Notes: a model not told the origin generated them from the sequence alone. 12,983 bases of DNA from Gammaproteobacteria bacterium (GCA_011321985.1 DROB01000297.1:1-12983); one strand, 5' to 3'. Counted from the stretch's first letter, positions 1 to 6,987 are shown. Numbers and translations: made by a program.

Positions 1-363
1 ATCGAAAAAACCATCAACCCTGATTATTTTTTTATTGCTGGCATCATCACCTTGACTGTCACTCTACTATTCACTTTGATTTTTATTTATCACATGCGAG
101 ATGAATATGTCTTCACCAGTCATTATGGTGGTGCCCGGTTATTCCTGATCGAAAACAAAAAACCTGAGCAATCAACTTTCAACAAATTTTTTATCGAGTT
201 ACAGCAGGATATAGAGAGAACGCAATCGGCTCTTTCCGTCTCTGACAGGCTGGTAGGCGAACTTAAAATGTGTCGCCGCCTCAGGGATGAAGGCATTATC
301 GGTGATGAAAGCTATACTGCTGCCAGGACTGCTATCTTTAAACATGAGCAATACAAAGCGTAA
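1..363 (+). CDS. Membrane protein with SHOCT-like C-terminus, 5' end missing
   Basis: The reading frame is open from base 1, so the gene starts upstream of the window and only its last 120 residues are visible. Visible residues 10-30 form a hydrophobic transmembrane helix, followed by HMRDEYVFTSHYGGARLF. Next is a stretch (about residues 55-75, FNKFFIELQQDIERTQSA) of the kind found after PH-like membrane domains. The C-terminus, LKMCRRLRDEGIIGDESY, matches the pattern of the SHOCT short C-terminal domain (leucine-rich helix, then L-x-x-E-G-I-I-x-x-E-x-[FY]). Function is unknown; SHOCT proteins are thought to use this tail for oligomerisation. It converges on the 109-residue minus-strand gene, with 60 bp between stops and no clear terminator. 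The TTG at 52 is an internal codon, not the start. Real coding status is likely because the frame is uninterrupted and has recognisable segments. Confidence 0.7.
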   Translation: MEKTINPDYFFIAGIITLTVTLLFTLIFIYHMRDEYVFTSHYGGARLFLIENKKPEQSTFNKFFIELQQDIERTQSALSVSDRLVGELKMCRRLRDEGIIGDESYTAARTAIFKHEQYKA

Positions 364-423
364 GCTGAGCACCTCTCCAGCCTGAATATTTCACAGGAGT
401 GAAGTTATTGAGCGCTATTCGGG

Positions 424-753
424 CTAGAAGTCTATCGGTAGATAAAAAAATACGAAACGTCCACTCTCGATATCTATCTTTAACTTTGCACCATGATACA
501 GGGCGTAATCGATGTATCCAGGAATCGCACTGTTCACATGACATTCACTGGCATGCTGTGGAGATTCAAAATCACGATCACGGTCATACCATGCCAACAA
601 CATGGATTCACCCTGTCGTTTTTCTGCTTCGCTATTTGAGAATGCCATCGCCTCAAGGTAATCATCGAATCCCGGTTCGGGCGAATACTCAACAATATCG
701 ACACCCGTGTAATCGGGCTCCGATGGTATATTACATTTAGATTCTATTTTCAT
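424..753 (-). CDS. Conserved hypothetical protein, 109 aa, coupled to hxlR-type gene (AF1514/DUF5619-like?)
   Basis: A small, acidic, soluble protein with no signal peptide or membrane helix. The ATG at 753 overlaps the TGA of the upstream regulator (ATGA on the minus strand, 750-753), so translation is probably coupled and the two genes share one mRNA. The conserved-looking core is LLAWYDRDRDFESPQHASEC (about residues 52-71), then a Pro-Gly-Tyr stretch with YALYHGAKLKIDIESGRFVF. This recalls the small AF1514/DUF5619 family, in which a WYD..., SP...C, PGY pattern precedes a C-terminal beta-hairpin; I make that link from memory and it is tentative. The function is not known. Its place directly behind an HxlR regulator and opposite a hydrolase suggests a role in response to whatever the regulator senses. 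Confidence 0.72.
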   Translation of the reverse strand: MKIESKCNIPSEPDYTGVDIVEYSPEPGFDDYLEAMAFSNSEAEKRQGESMLLAWYDRDRDFESPQHASECHVNSAIPGYIDYALYHGAKLKIDIESGRFVFFYLPIDF

Positions 754-1265
754 CTGCTCCCCCCGTTGTGTTTCTCCCAGGCAAGCTGCAACAGATGCAG
801 CCGCTCTCGGGTCTCATCGGTTGCCCCGGGACCCGGTATCAGAGCCAGATCACGGGCATCGAGTTCACGGCCCTGTTTTGTCCGGATAGCCACATCTGCA
901 ATATCATCACCTGTCGCGCGTTCGATAAATCTGACAGGTGCCCCCTCTTCATGTAACCAGCGATCCCCCCACTGCGTCAGGGCAATGAGGGTCGGATACA
1001 GGTCTCTCCCCATGGAAGTGAGTTTATATTCATGACGTTTCGCACCTTCTTTGATCGGAACGCGTTTTAACACACCGTTATCACACAATTTACGTAATCT
1101 GGCGGCCAGGATATTACGCGCGATACCCAGATGATGCTGAAAATCTTCAAAGCGGCAGGTACCAAAAAAAGCCTCTCGTAAAATCAGGATAGTCCACCAC
1201 TCTCCGATCAGATCCAGAGCGTTTGCGATCGAACAATTAAGGTCATCAAGCTTGTTATGTTTCAT
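750..1265 (-). CDS. HxlR-family winged-helix transcriptional regulator
   Basis: The protein has 171 residues. The N-terminal 100 are a typical HxlR winged helix: CSIANALDLIGEWWTILILR (residues 11-30) is the family signature with its N-terminal Cys. It is followed by FEDFQHHLGIARNILAARLR (recognition-helix region) and the wing GVLKRVPIKEGAKRHEYKLT. Residues 105-171 are a C-terminal extension, somewhat longer than in the shortest family members. HxlR proteins bind DNA as dimers and many sense electrophiles or redox state, in some members through the N-terminal Cys; C11 is the candidate here, by inference. The ATG at 1265 is the natural start because the family begins about ten residues before the Cys. 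The gene overlaps the 109-aa gene and is divergent from the hydrolase at 1412. Two inverted repeats in the divergent region are its probable operators, implying autoregulation. Confidence 0.93.
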   Translation of the reverse strand: MKHNKLDDLNCSIANALDLIGEWWTILILREAFFGTCRFEDFQHHLGIARNILAARLRKLCDNGVLKRVPIKEGAKRHEYKLTSMGRDLYPTLIALTQWGDRWLHEEGAPVRFIERATGDDIADVAIRTKQGRELDARDLALIPGPGATDETRERLHLLQLAWEKHNGGSR

Positions 1266-1271
1266 CCGCCC

Positions 1272-1300
1272 ACTATAAATTCATTAGTTGCAATATGCAA
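1272..1300 (-). promoter_or_regulatory. Predicted promoter of the HxlR-family gene
   Basis: On the minus strand a -35-like TTGCAT (1295-1300) and a -10-like TATAGT (1272-1277, five of six consensus bases) are separated by 17 bp. The spacer and -35 element lie inside the upstream palindrome (1284-1304), the expected geometry for repression by blocking RNA polymerase. The start point would fall at or next to the ATG at 1265, giving a very short or leaderless transcript. That is unusual, so the assignment is moderate at best. Confidence 0.35.
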
Positions 1301-1304
1301 CTAA
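1284..1304. promoter_or_regulatory. Probable HxlR operator 1 (perfect inverted repeat)
   Basis: Perfect 9-bp arms TTAGTTGCA and TGCAACTAA flank a 3-bp centre (ATA). The site lies between the divergent regulator and hydrolase genes and overlaps the putative regulator promoter. Symmetry and size fit a winged-helix dimer. Binding by the adjacent HxlR protein is inferred, not shown. Confidence 0.7.
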
Positions 1305-1313
1305 ATGTGATTA

Positions 1314-1330
1314 AGTGGCATTATGCAACT
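1314..1330. promoter_or_regulatory. Probable HxlR operator 2 (imperfect copy)
   Basis: AGTGGCA, three bases, then TGCAACT repeats operator 1 with one mismatch in the left arm; the right half-site is identical. Centre-to-centre distance to operator 1 is 28 bp. It lies closer to the hydrolase gene and probably governs that promoter. Recurrence of the same half-site within 50 bp is the main argument for both sites. Confidence 0.65.
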
Positions 1331-1411
1331 GTTTTATTATTAAACTTTCTAGTGAAAGATTAAAATCAAATGGGCCACTGAAGCACACAACACTAACGCT
1401 GCTAATTCCAC

Positions 1412-2311
1412 ATGCCTGACCAGAGTAGAGAAAAGCCATTGAAAAACAATACTTTAAATAAAAACAGGCCACCGTCCTCATCGATGCTACTAAAAATACT
1501 ACAAACAGCATTCAAGTTCGGCGGTCTGGTCGCACCCCGGCTTACCGGATGCGCTGCCTACACGCTGTGGACTTCACCGCCACGTTTCAAAACACCAGAA
1601 TCTGAGGCCAATACCATATCATCAGCCGAGATCGAACATCACCCGATCGGAGGAAAATCCATTGCCACCTACCGGTGGGGGCGGACGGGCCCGACTATAT
1701 TGTTAGTGCACGGCTGGAGTGGTCGAGGTACGCAGCTGGGTCCCTTCGCTGAAGCACTGGTCAAATCCGGCTTTCGTGTCGTAAGCTTTGATGCCCCGGC
1801 GCACGGAAAGAGCTCGGGCAAGCAGACCAATATCTACGAGATTGCAGACACTATCTCTGCTCTGGATAAATTATACGGTCCTTTCAGATCCGTGGTCACA
1901 CATTCTTTTGGTGGCCCGTGCCTGGCCATAGCGATGAGAGATGGCATGAAAACAGCATGTGTTGTTAACATCTCTCCCCCTTCCAGGACAGCAGGTCTGG
2001 TGAAAAAATTTACTGAAGCATTAACCATCCCAAAGAATGTTGAGAGTGAGTTGATATCCTGCATAGAAAAAAATTTCGGTAAAAATGTATGGCATGACTC
2101 ATCCATGGAAAACAATATCCAGCATCTTGATACACCCGCTCTGGTCATTCATGACGTAGATGATATCGATGTGCCCTGGCACGAGGGTCAGGCGATAGCT
2201 AGAGCATGGAATGAAGTGAGGTTCATCAAAACCAGTAAATTGGGCCACCGTCGGATACTGCGCGATCCAGCCACGATTACAGCGACTGTCGATTTTATTA
2301 AAGGATTTTAA
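1412..2311 (+). CDS. Alpha/beta-hydrolase fold protein
   Basis: The protein has up to 299 residues. Visible fold markers are the oxyanion-hole motif LLVHGWSGRG (97-106), the strand and turn VVSFDAPAHGKSSG (123-136), the nucleophile elbow VTHSFGGP (162-169, Ser165), the acid motif HDVDDIDVP (Asp251 most likely) and the catalytic His279 in KLGHRRIL. The triad looks intact, so it should be an active serine hydrolase; substrate is unknown. The elbow has Thr where most relatives have Gly (T-H-S-F-G rather than G-x-S-x-G). Residues 25-50 are hydrophobic and basic and may touch the membrane. The start is uncertain: there is no good ribosome-binding site before the ATG at 1412, and ATG 1484 (residue 25) or TTG 1439 (residue 10) are alternatives. 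Residue 25 fits the usual start of such proteins. It is divergent from, and probably controlled by, the HxlR regulator. Confidence 0.9.
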   Translation: MPDQSREKPLKNNTLNKNRPPSSSMLLKILQTAFKFGGLVAPRLTGCAAYTLWTSPPRFKTPESEANTISSAEIEHHPIGGKSIATYRWGRTGPTILLVHGWSGRGTQLGPFAEALVKSGFRVVSFDAPAHGKSSGKQTNIYEIADTISALDKLYGPFRSVVTHSFGGPCLAIAMRDGMKTACVVNISPPSRTAGLVKKFTEALTIPKNVESELISCIEKNFGKNVWHDSSMENNIQHLDTPALVIHDVDDIDVPWHEGQAIARAWNEVRFIKTSKLGHRRILRDPATITATVDFIKGF

Positions 2312-2361
2312 CGTGTCCCGGGAAATGCCTGGTTCCACAACTGAGCCACATGCGTCATCGG

Positions 2362-3126
2362 TCAAAAGATACCGCTGCCCGAAGGGTTGTCATTTTTAAG
2401 CCGCTGCAACAAACTCATGAAATCCAGTTTCCATATTCCAGCCAGCGGTTTTAAACGCAAAGACAGCATATCACTGGAGGCGTATTTCGGCTGCTGATTA
2501 AAAGCAAAAATAACGATATTCTTATGATCGGGTACGGTCAAACAAAGCGTACGATGTCCAAATATTTTCCGGATAGAAAACAGGATCTGGGCAAACGATT
2601 GGGCATCAGACACCAACAGGTTCATCACCAGCACACCATGATCAGACAACTGCTGTTTTAACTGAAGCAGTGTTTTTTCGCTGGTCAACCACACGGGTGT
2701 TAACATTTTCTCTGCTATATCCGCTACGATCAAACTATAAGCTGTACCCTGCCACTGCTGGATATCATCGATGCTGATACTCCATTTCTTCTCAGGAAAA
2801 TCGAAGAACTGCTCCGCTACACGGGAGACCGTTTTATTGATCTCTACTGCATCACCCCCGATAGCAGGGTCGACATGGTGCAGATATCGGGCCAGTGCCC
2901 CTCCACCCATACCCGCCAGCAAGATTTTTTCAGGGGTATCGATGAACAGCAACACAGCTAAAAAAGCATGATGAAGTGGTGACAGCAGCTGGTCAGCCTG
3001 AGTCAGTATGATACGACTCTGTTCGATCGCATCTATGTTAAGCCAGCGTTGATCCCCCCACTGCCAGACCTCGACCAGCCCGTACCGGGTATCGCTCCGG
3101 AAGAGCAACTGTTCTCGATCAGACAT
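2362..3126 (-). CDS. Spermidine-synthase-like (PABS fold) protein, probably not a true aminopropyltransferase
   Basis: The protein has 254 residues with a Rossmann methyltransferase/PABS core. The nucleotide-binding loop is ILLAGMGGGALARYL (68-82). The acidic end of beta-2 is DAVEIN (92-97, Glu95 for the ribose). IDDIQQW (119-125) holds the adenine-contacting Asp, and LIVADI (132-137) sits at the beta-4 position. An upstream region (about 14-60) resembles the SpeE N-terminal beta-sheet. True spermidine synthases have a D-x-x-D-P catalytic motif at beta-4; here the sequence runs ADIAEKMLTP, so the second Asp is missing and polyamine synthesis is doubtful. It lies 12 bp behind the cupin gene on the same strand, so the two are almost surely co-transcribed. 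The ATG at 3126 has only a weak ribosome-binding site, consistent with coupling. It converges on the hydrolase with 50 bp between stops. Confidence 0.82.
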   Translation of the reverse strand: MSDREQLLFRSDTRYGLVEVWQWGDQRWLNIDAIEQSRIILTQADQLLSPLHHAFLAVLLFIDTPEKILLAGMGGGALARYLHHVDPAIGGDAVEINKTVSRVAEQFFDFPEKKWSISIDDIQQWQGTAYSLIVADIAEKMLTPVWLTSEKTLLQLKQQLSDHGVLVMNLLVSDAQSFAQILFSIRKIFGHRTLCLTVPDHKNIVIFAFNQQPKYASSDMLSLRLKPLAGIWKLDFMSLLQRLKNDNPSGSGIF

Positions 3127-3138
3127 GAGAGACTTCGA

Positions 3139-4482
3139 CTAATGCCAGTTTTCTACATGGCCCGTCTTGTCTGTAAACATCACACGTCCAGGACTATTGC
3201 TTCGAGCACCGCGTTTATAAGCATCCCATTCTGCACGGATCTGTTCTTTGAAGTCACTATAACGCCAGTCAGATCGGGGAGCAAACTGGCAGACTTCCCG
3301 GGTATCTTCGTTGAGATAATCAAAATACTCATAGTGTTCGAAATCTATTTTGCTGTATTTATAACACTGGATAGTGGCGCACATATTACCTTCTATATTA
3401 TGATTGTACAGCTGATGCGTCTGGAACTGTCCCGGATCCAGCCAGGTGACCTGACCCGCACTCAACACGGCCTGCTGATACGGTACACTATCCTCAAACT
3501 GTAGCGATCTAAACCAGCGGCAGCTCAGACTGCCATGCAGTACCTTTATTATAGCGTTGCATTCGGCATGTCGATGAACCGGTGAATAGTGCTGCCCTGG
3601 CCAGATTTCCAGGACATAAGGCGCACCGGGTGAATCCCCCAGATTCTCACCGACGGTGATACGAAGATAACACTGCCTTTTACGTTCTTCACTCAAACCC
3701 GCCGATTTTTCCCGCAGGCGAGTGTGGCAGACGGCACCTTCGGTCATGATGCTCCAGTTGATCGCATCTGAAAAATCCGGGAAATCCGGTGTATTCAGAC
3801 TCAGGTTTCTACCCGCTACATTATTGTAAAGGTGTGCACACTCAGCACTTAAATTATTGACGACTGTCGCCGCATTACTGTCGATGAGCCCCAGATTGAT
3901 CTGGTTATGCTCAACGATGACAGGAGGTGCACTCGTGGTAACAGGAAGACGACGATAGACCGGACTTATCTGCTTCACTTCGTCATCATTGAAGTTACCG
4001 GCTATTGAGAAACTGTCCAGCGAAGACACCCAGTCCATCTCTCCCGCTTCCAGCCGTTGAGAATAATCAAATTCCAGTTCACAGAGCTCTGTAATCATCT
4101 CACCCTTGCCGAAGCGAATTAAACTGTTATTTTTATCGATGCTCAACCAGTAGACCTGTTCGCGACCGATATCCAGAAAGGGATCTGTCTCTACGCTCTT
4201 TTTTACCGCTTCGCAGAGAACCGTATCTATCTGGCCTTTGGTAATAACACGAAAACTGGTCCGCGTTTCACCGATATCGACCATCAGGCTACTGCAACCG
4301 GAACGAAAGAGGATACGAAACCGGCTCTTTGCACACACCGAAAAACCGACAGTACCCTGCCCTTTGATCTCAAGTTTTTTACGGACGTGATAGACCGAAA
4401 AACTGACTTTACGAGGATTACTATGGAGCTGCGTAATAGTCGGGCGCAATATCCGGGCAACCTTTTTCGTTGAAACCTTCAT
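3139..4482 (-). CDS. Large protein with C-terminal cysteine-dioxygenase-like cupin
   Basis: The protein has 447 residues from the preferred ATG at 4482, which has GGAG seven bases upstream; an earlier in-frame ATG at 4542 would add 20 residues but has a poorer site. Numbering here is from 4482. The C-terminal part (about 270-385) aligns by eye with cysteine dioxygenase. YLRITV (272-277) matches the Tyr58-x-Arg60 substrate-carboxylate region, EIWPGQHYSPVHRHAECN (292-309) gives His303 and His305 as iron ligands, KVLHGSL follows, QTHQLYN gives His356, and Tyr374 sits where the catalytic Tyr157 is. The cross-linked Cys93 position is Ala, tolerable since bacterial enzymes also lack it. The N-terminal 250 residues are not firmly identified; YWLSIDKNNSLIRFGKGE (111-128) resembles the FA-methyltransferase-like beta-sandwich domain. 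No signal peptide is seen. A role in thiol oxidation is inferred. It is first gene of a unit with the PABS-like protein. Confidence 0.8.
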   Translation of the reverse strand: MKVSTKKVARILRPTITQLHSNPRKVSFSVYHVRKKLEIKGQGTVGFSVCAKSRFRILFRSGCSSLMVDIGETRTSFRVITKGQIDTVLCEAVKKSVETDPFLDIGREQVYWLSIDKNNSLIRFGKGEMITELCELEFDYSQRLEAGEMDWVSSLDSFSIAGNFNDDEVKQISPVYRRLPVTTSAPPVIVEHNQINLGLIDSNAATVVNNLSAECAHLYNNVAGRNLSLNTPDFPDFSDAINWSIMTEGAVCHTRLREKSAGLSEERKRQCYLRITVGENLGDSPGAPYVLEIWPGQHYSPVHRHAECNAIIKVLHGSLSCRWFRSLQFEDSVPYQQAVLSAGQVTWLDPGQFQTHQLYNHNIEGNMCATIQCYKYSKIDFEHYEYFDYLNEDTREVCQFAPRSDWRYSDFKEQIRAEWDAYKRGARSNSPGRVMFTDKTGHVENWH

Positions 4483-4923
4483 AAACAGCTCCGTGAATTG
4501 GTGTGATACAAAACTGAGGAACCTGTAAATCCATAACCTCATCGATCCGGTTACTAAATTTTGGCTTACCCCATTCTGTAAGTATCTTCAGGCGAGCGCT
4601 ATAATGGTTTACAAAACTTTACAATTTAACTTTGAGAAAAACAGGATTTATGGCCTTCTTGCGACTTATGCCATAACTGTCAGAACAGACACTTGAAGAA
4701 ATAACCCGCCCCACCGCAGGCAGAAGGGTGTGCACTGGTGACGAGAGTTGACCTCTATTTGCAACCATCGACAACAGGGAAATATTTACGGCGTGCCCCA
4801 AACAGGGAGCAATACTCGGTTACACAAAATTCGCGGCAAGCCACGTGGAATTAACCCGTAGAGATTAAATGACGGGCTACAATTTTATCAGGGGTTATGA
4901 ATCAAAAACATCACAGGACAAAC
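4483..4923. other. Intergenic region, no convincing gene
   Basis: About 440 bp lie between the histidine kinase stop and the cupin start. A 60-codon minus-strand frame at 4619-4801 has no ribosome-binding site and an unremarkable composition, and I do not accept it. A minus-strand promoter for the cupin gene is possible at about 4598-4624: TTGTAA, 15 bp, TATAGC, reading leftward. A weak stem CCCGT...ACGGG (4856-4877) has no T-run, so it is not a clear terminator for the kinase gene. Confidence 0.5.
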
Positions 4924-6654
4924 CTACACCACGAGAACCTGGCTGAGCAACCTGTCCAGCTCACCGAGATTATAAGGCTTGCCAAGTGCCCCCTTGAATC
5001 CGTAGTCTGAAAATTTAGCCATGACAGAATCATTCGAATAACCACTGCATACGACTACTTTTGCAGTCTCATCGATAGAGAGCACTTTCTGTACCGCTTC
5101 TTTACCTCCCATCCCTCCCGGTATGGTCAGATCCATGATAATAATATCGATGGCTTCATCACTTCCAAGCGCCTCTTTATATATCTCGATAGCCTCTACT
5201 CCATCGTCTGCATGCACTGTCTGATAACCGAGTTCGTCTAACATAGCCTCAGCAACTTCATGCAGCATCTCCTGGTCATCCATTATCAGCACGCGACCTT
5301 TTGACCTGGATTTATGGATATCAACGACATTATCAGGTGGGTCAATTTGTCCGGTATCGGAGGCAGGTAAATAGATGGTGAAACAGGTACCAACACCTTC
5401 TTCTGCGTCAGCAAAGATATAACCATCATGTTTCTTGATAATAGAGAATGACAATGCCATACCCAACCCGCTACCGCCTGTCTTGGTCGTGAAGTAAGGA
5501 TCAAATATTCTATCGATGATTTCTGCCGGAATACCTGGACCGGAATCACGTATTTCAATCTTGTGATATAGAAGACCCGTTTTTGCCGGAGCCATACAAA
5601 CGCCAGGAACATCTGTAACACGACTGAACGTCACCCTTATCGTACCGTCATCGTTCATCGCCTGGCGTGCATTGATCGCAATATTCTGTACTACCTGACT
5701 GATCTGACCATTATCTATATCTGCGATGATGGTATCGCAATCGTCACACTGGCAATCAAATGAAAGAGCAACACCACTGCCATGCAGGACAAATTCAGCC
5801 GATTCACGGACCACTTCTCCAAGGTTACTGAGTTTTTTTACCGGATCCCCTCCTTTCGAGAAGGTCAGTAACTGCTGTGTTAATTCAGCGGCTCGCCTGG
5901 ATGCCTTGGCTGCGGCCGATATGTAGGTAACGGCTCTACTGTTCAGGTTGAGCACACGATCAGTCATCTCAAGATTTCCGATCACGATACCCAGAAGATT
6001 GTTGAAATCATGTGCGATACCACCAGCCAGAACACCGATCGATTCGAGCTTTTCTGAACGGATCGTCTCTTTTTCCCACAGCGTTTTCTGTTGCAGATAT
6101 TTCTCTTTCTGCAACAGGATGCTGGCGATAGAAGCACAGGTATCGAGTAGTTTCCGCTGAAATACCGTCGCATCACGTACCTCAAAACTTGATAGCGCAA
6201 AAGTACCGATGATCTGATTCGATTCATCATAAAAGGGTATCGACCAGCAAGCAGATATATGGAAAGACTCGGCGAACGATCTGGTCGCGCACCAACGATT
6301 ATCTTCCAGTGTATTACTCACATACATGGCTTCATTATGGTACACCGCGTTACCACACGAACCGACACCAACCTGCAACCCGTTGAGTGCATCGATAGCT
6401 TCCTGGGGGATACTGGGGGCCGTATGGACATACAGTTTACCCTCAGATTTTTCGTATAACATGATACTGGCGAGAGAGTCGGGTGTTAACTTCTCCGCCA
6501 TGAGGCATAGCTGTGCCAGCAGTTCGGTACAGTTATTATTACTTACCGCTACACCGAGGATACTGTTTTGCAGCTCCAGTAACTCTTCAAAATCAGACTG
6601 AGAGATCGGGCTAACTTCTGGATTGGTATCTCGAAACTGGCTTTTTTCAGTCAT
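4924..6654 (-). CDS. Hybrid sensor histidine kinase, GAF-HisKA-HATPase-receiver
   Basis: Domains in order, numbered from the TTG at 6660: a GAF sensor (about 35-185, with GSCGNAVYHNEAMYVSN and CWSIPFYDESNQIIGTF); a short linker helix; HisKA with GGIAHDFNNLLG (phospho-acceptor His217); HATPase with N-box QNIAINARQAM (Asn326/Asn330), G1 DSGPGIP (372-378), F-box FDPYFTTK and G2 GGSGLG (395-400); and a C-terminal receiver (455-578) with Asp461/Asp462, phospho-acceptor Asp510, Ser539 and Lys561. All residues needed for autophosphorylation and His-to-Asp transfer are present. There is no membrane helix, so it is cytosolic; the GAF ligand is unknown. The preferred start is the ATG at 6654, with GAGAG eight bases upstream; a TTG at 6660 would add two residues but abuts that site. 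No partner response regulator or phosphotransfer protein is in the window. Confidence 0.95.
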   Translation of the reverse strand: MTEKSQFRDTNPEVSPISQSDFEELLELQNSILGVAVSNNNCTELLAQLCLMAEKLTPDSLASIMLYEKSEGKLYVHTAPSIPQEAIDALNGLQVGVGSCGNAVYHNEAMYVSNTLEDNRWCATRSFAESFHISACWSIPFYDESNQIIGTFALSSFEVRDATVFQRKLLDTCASIASILLQKEKYLQQKTLWEKETIRSEKLESIGVLAGGIAHDFNNLLGIVIGNLEMTDRVLNLNSRAVTYISAAAKASRRAAELTQQLLTFSKGGDPVKKLSNLGEVVRESAEFVLHGSGVALSFDCQCDDCDTIIADIDNGQISQVVQNIAINARQAMNDDGTIRVTFSRVTDVPGVCMAPAKTGLLYHKIEIRDSGPGIPAEIIDRIFDPYFTTKTGGSGLGMALSFSIIKKHDGYIFADAEEGVGTCFTIYLPASDTGQIDPPDNVVDIHKSRSKGRVLIMDDQEMLHEVAEAMLDELGYQTVHADDGVEAIEIYKEALGSDEAIDIIIMDLTIPGGMGGKEAVQKVLSIDETAKVVVCSGYSNDSVMAKFSDYGFKGALGKPYNLGELDRLLSQVLVV

Positions 6655-6987
6655 AGGCAACTCTCATCCATAAACGAATTAAACTCGCTGAAACAGGATC
6701 CAGGAACCTCTGAATAAGTCGAGAATCGACATCTTTCGGTTGAAAATACCCTGTTTAACTACCACTAAGCGTAGCATCTTTGCCGATTATTTTTAATCAA
6801 ATAGCTGATTGTGCCTCAATTATTTTGTAAACAACACCGTTTTACAGAACCGGGACACTAACCAGAAAAATGTACATTGACCATTCAACCTGAATTGATC
6901 AGTTGAGCGCGAAAAAGACGCGTAAGCCATTGGTGTGCATGGACTTTCGTGATCCAACTGACCAATTCAGGTGCAATAACCCACTGA
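6655..6987. other. Intergenic region between kinase start and thiC stop
   Basis: About 330 bp without a gene. It should hold the kinase promoter; a weak minus-strand candidate is TTGAGG, 17 bp, TTAAAA around 6790-6820. It also has two short palindromes, GTCGA-GAA-TCGAC (6718-6730) and GATTA-TTTT-TAATC (6785-6798), and, next to thiC, the 18-bp inverted-repeat pair listed separately. No open frame or RNA gene was recognised. Confidence 0.5.
6888..6972. repeat. 85-bp element bounded by 18-bp inverted repeats
   Basis: The left arm ACCTGAATTGATCAGTTG (6888-6905) and right arm CAACTGACCAATTCAGGT (6955-6972) are complementary at 17 of 18 positions, with 49 bp between them. The inner segment has a small GCG-rich stem (about 6907-6922). 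The element begins 16 bp past the thiC stop, so it would form a long stem-loop at the 3' end of the thiC transcript. There is no T-run after it and no flanking target duplication that I can see. It could be a 3'-end processing or stability structure, a transcription-end structure, or a dispersed palindromic repeat; the sequence does not decide. Confidence 0.75.

Noticed and set aside
399..740. Plus-strand frame opposite the 109-aa gene
   Set aside because: No family motif, His/Arg-rich antisense composition; shadow of the minus-strand gene.
2312..2361. Possible terminator between the convergent hydrolase and PABS-like genes
   Set aside because: Only a 5-bp imperfect stem (GGTTC/GAGCC) and no T-run on either side.
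4483..4542. 20-residue N-terminal extension of the cupin protein from the ATG at 4542
   Set aside because: The ATG at 4482 has GGAG seven bases upstream, which would lie inside the extension; the earlier ATG has a poorer site.
4619..4801. 60-codon minus-strand frame in the kinase-cupin gap
   Set aside because: No ribosome-binding site, no recognisable motif, composition unlike the neighbouring genes; more likely chance.
6888..6972. Reading the inverted repeat as a mobile element with target duplication
   Set aside because: Flanks show no matching direct repeat and the element encodes nothing; kept as an unassigned repeat.
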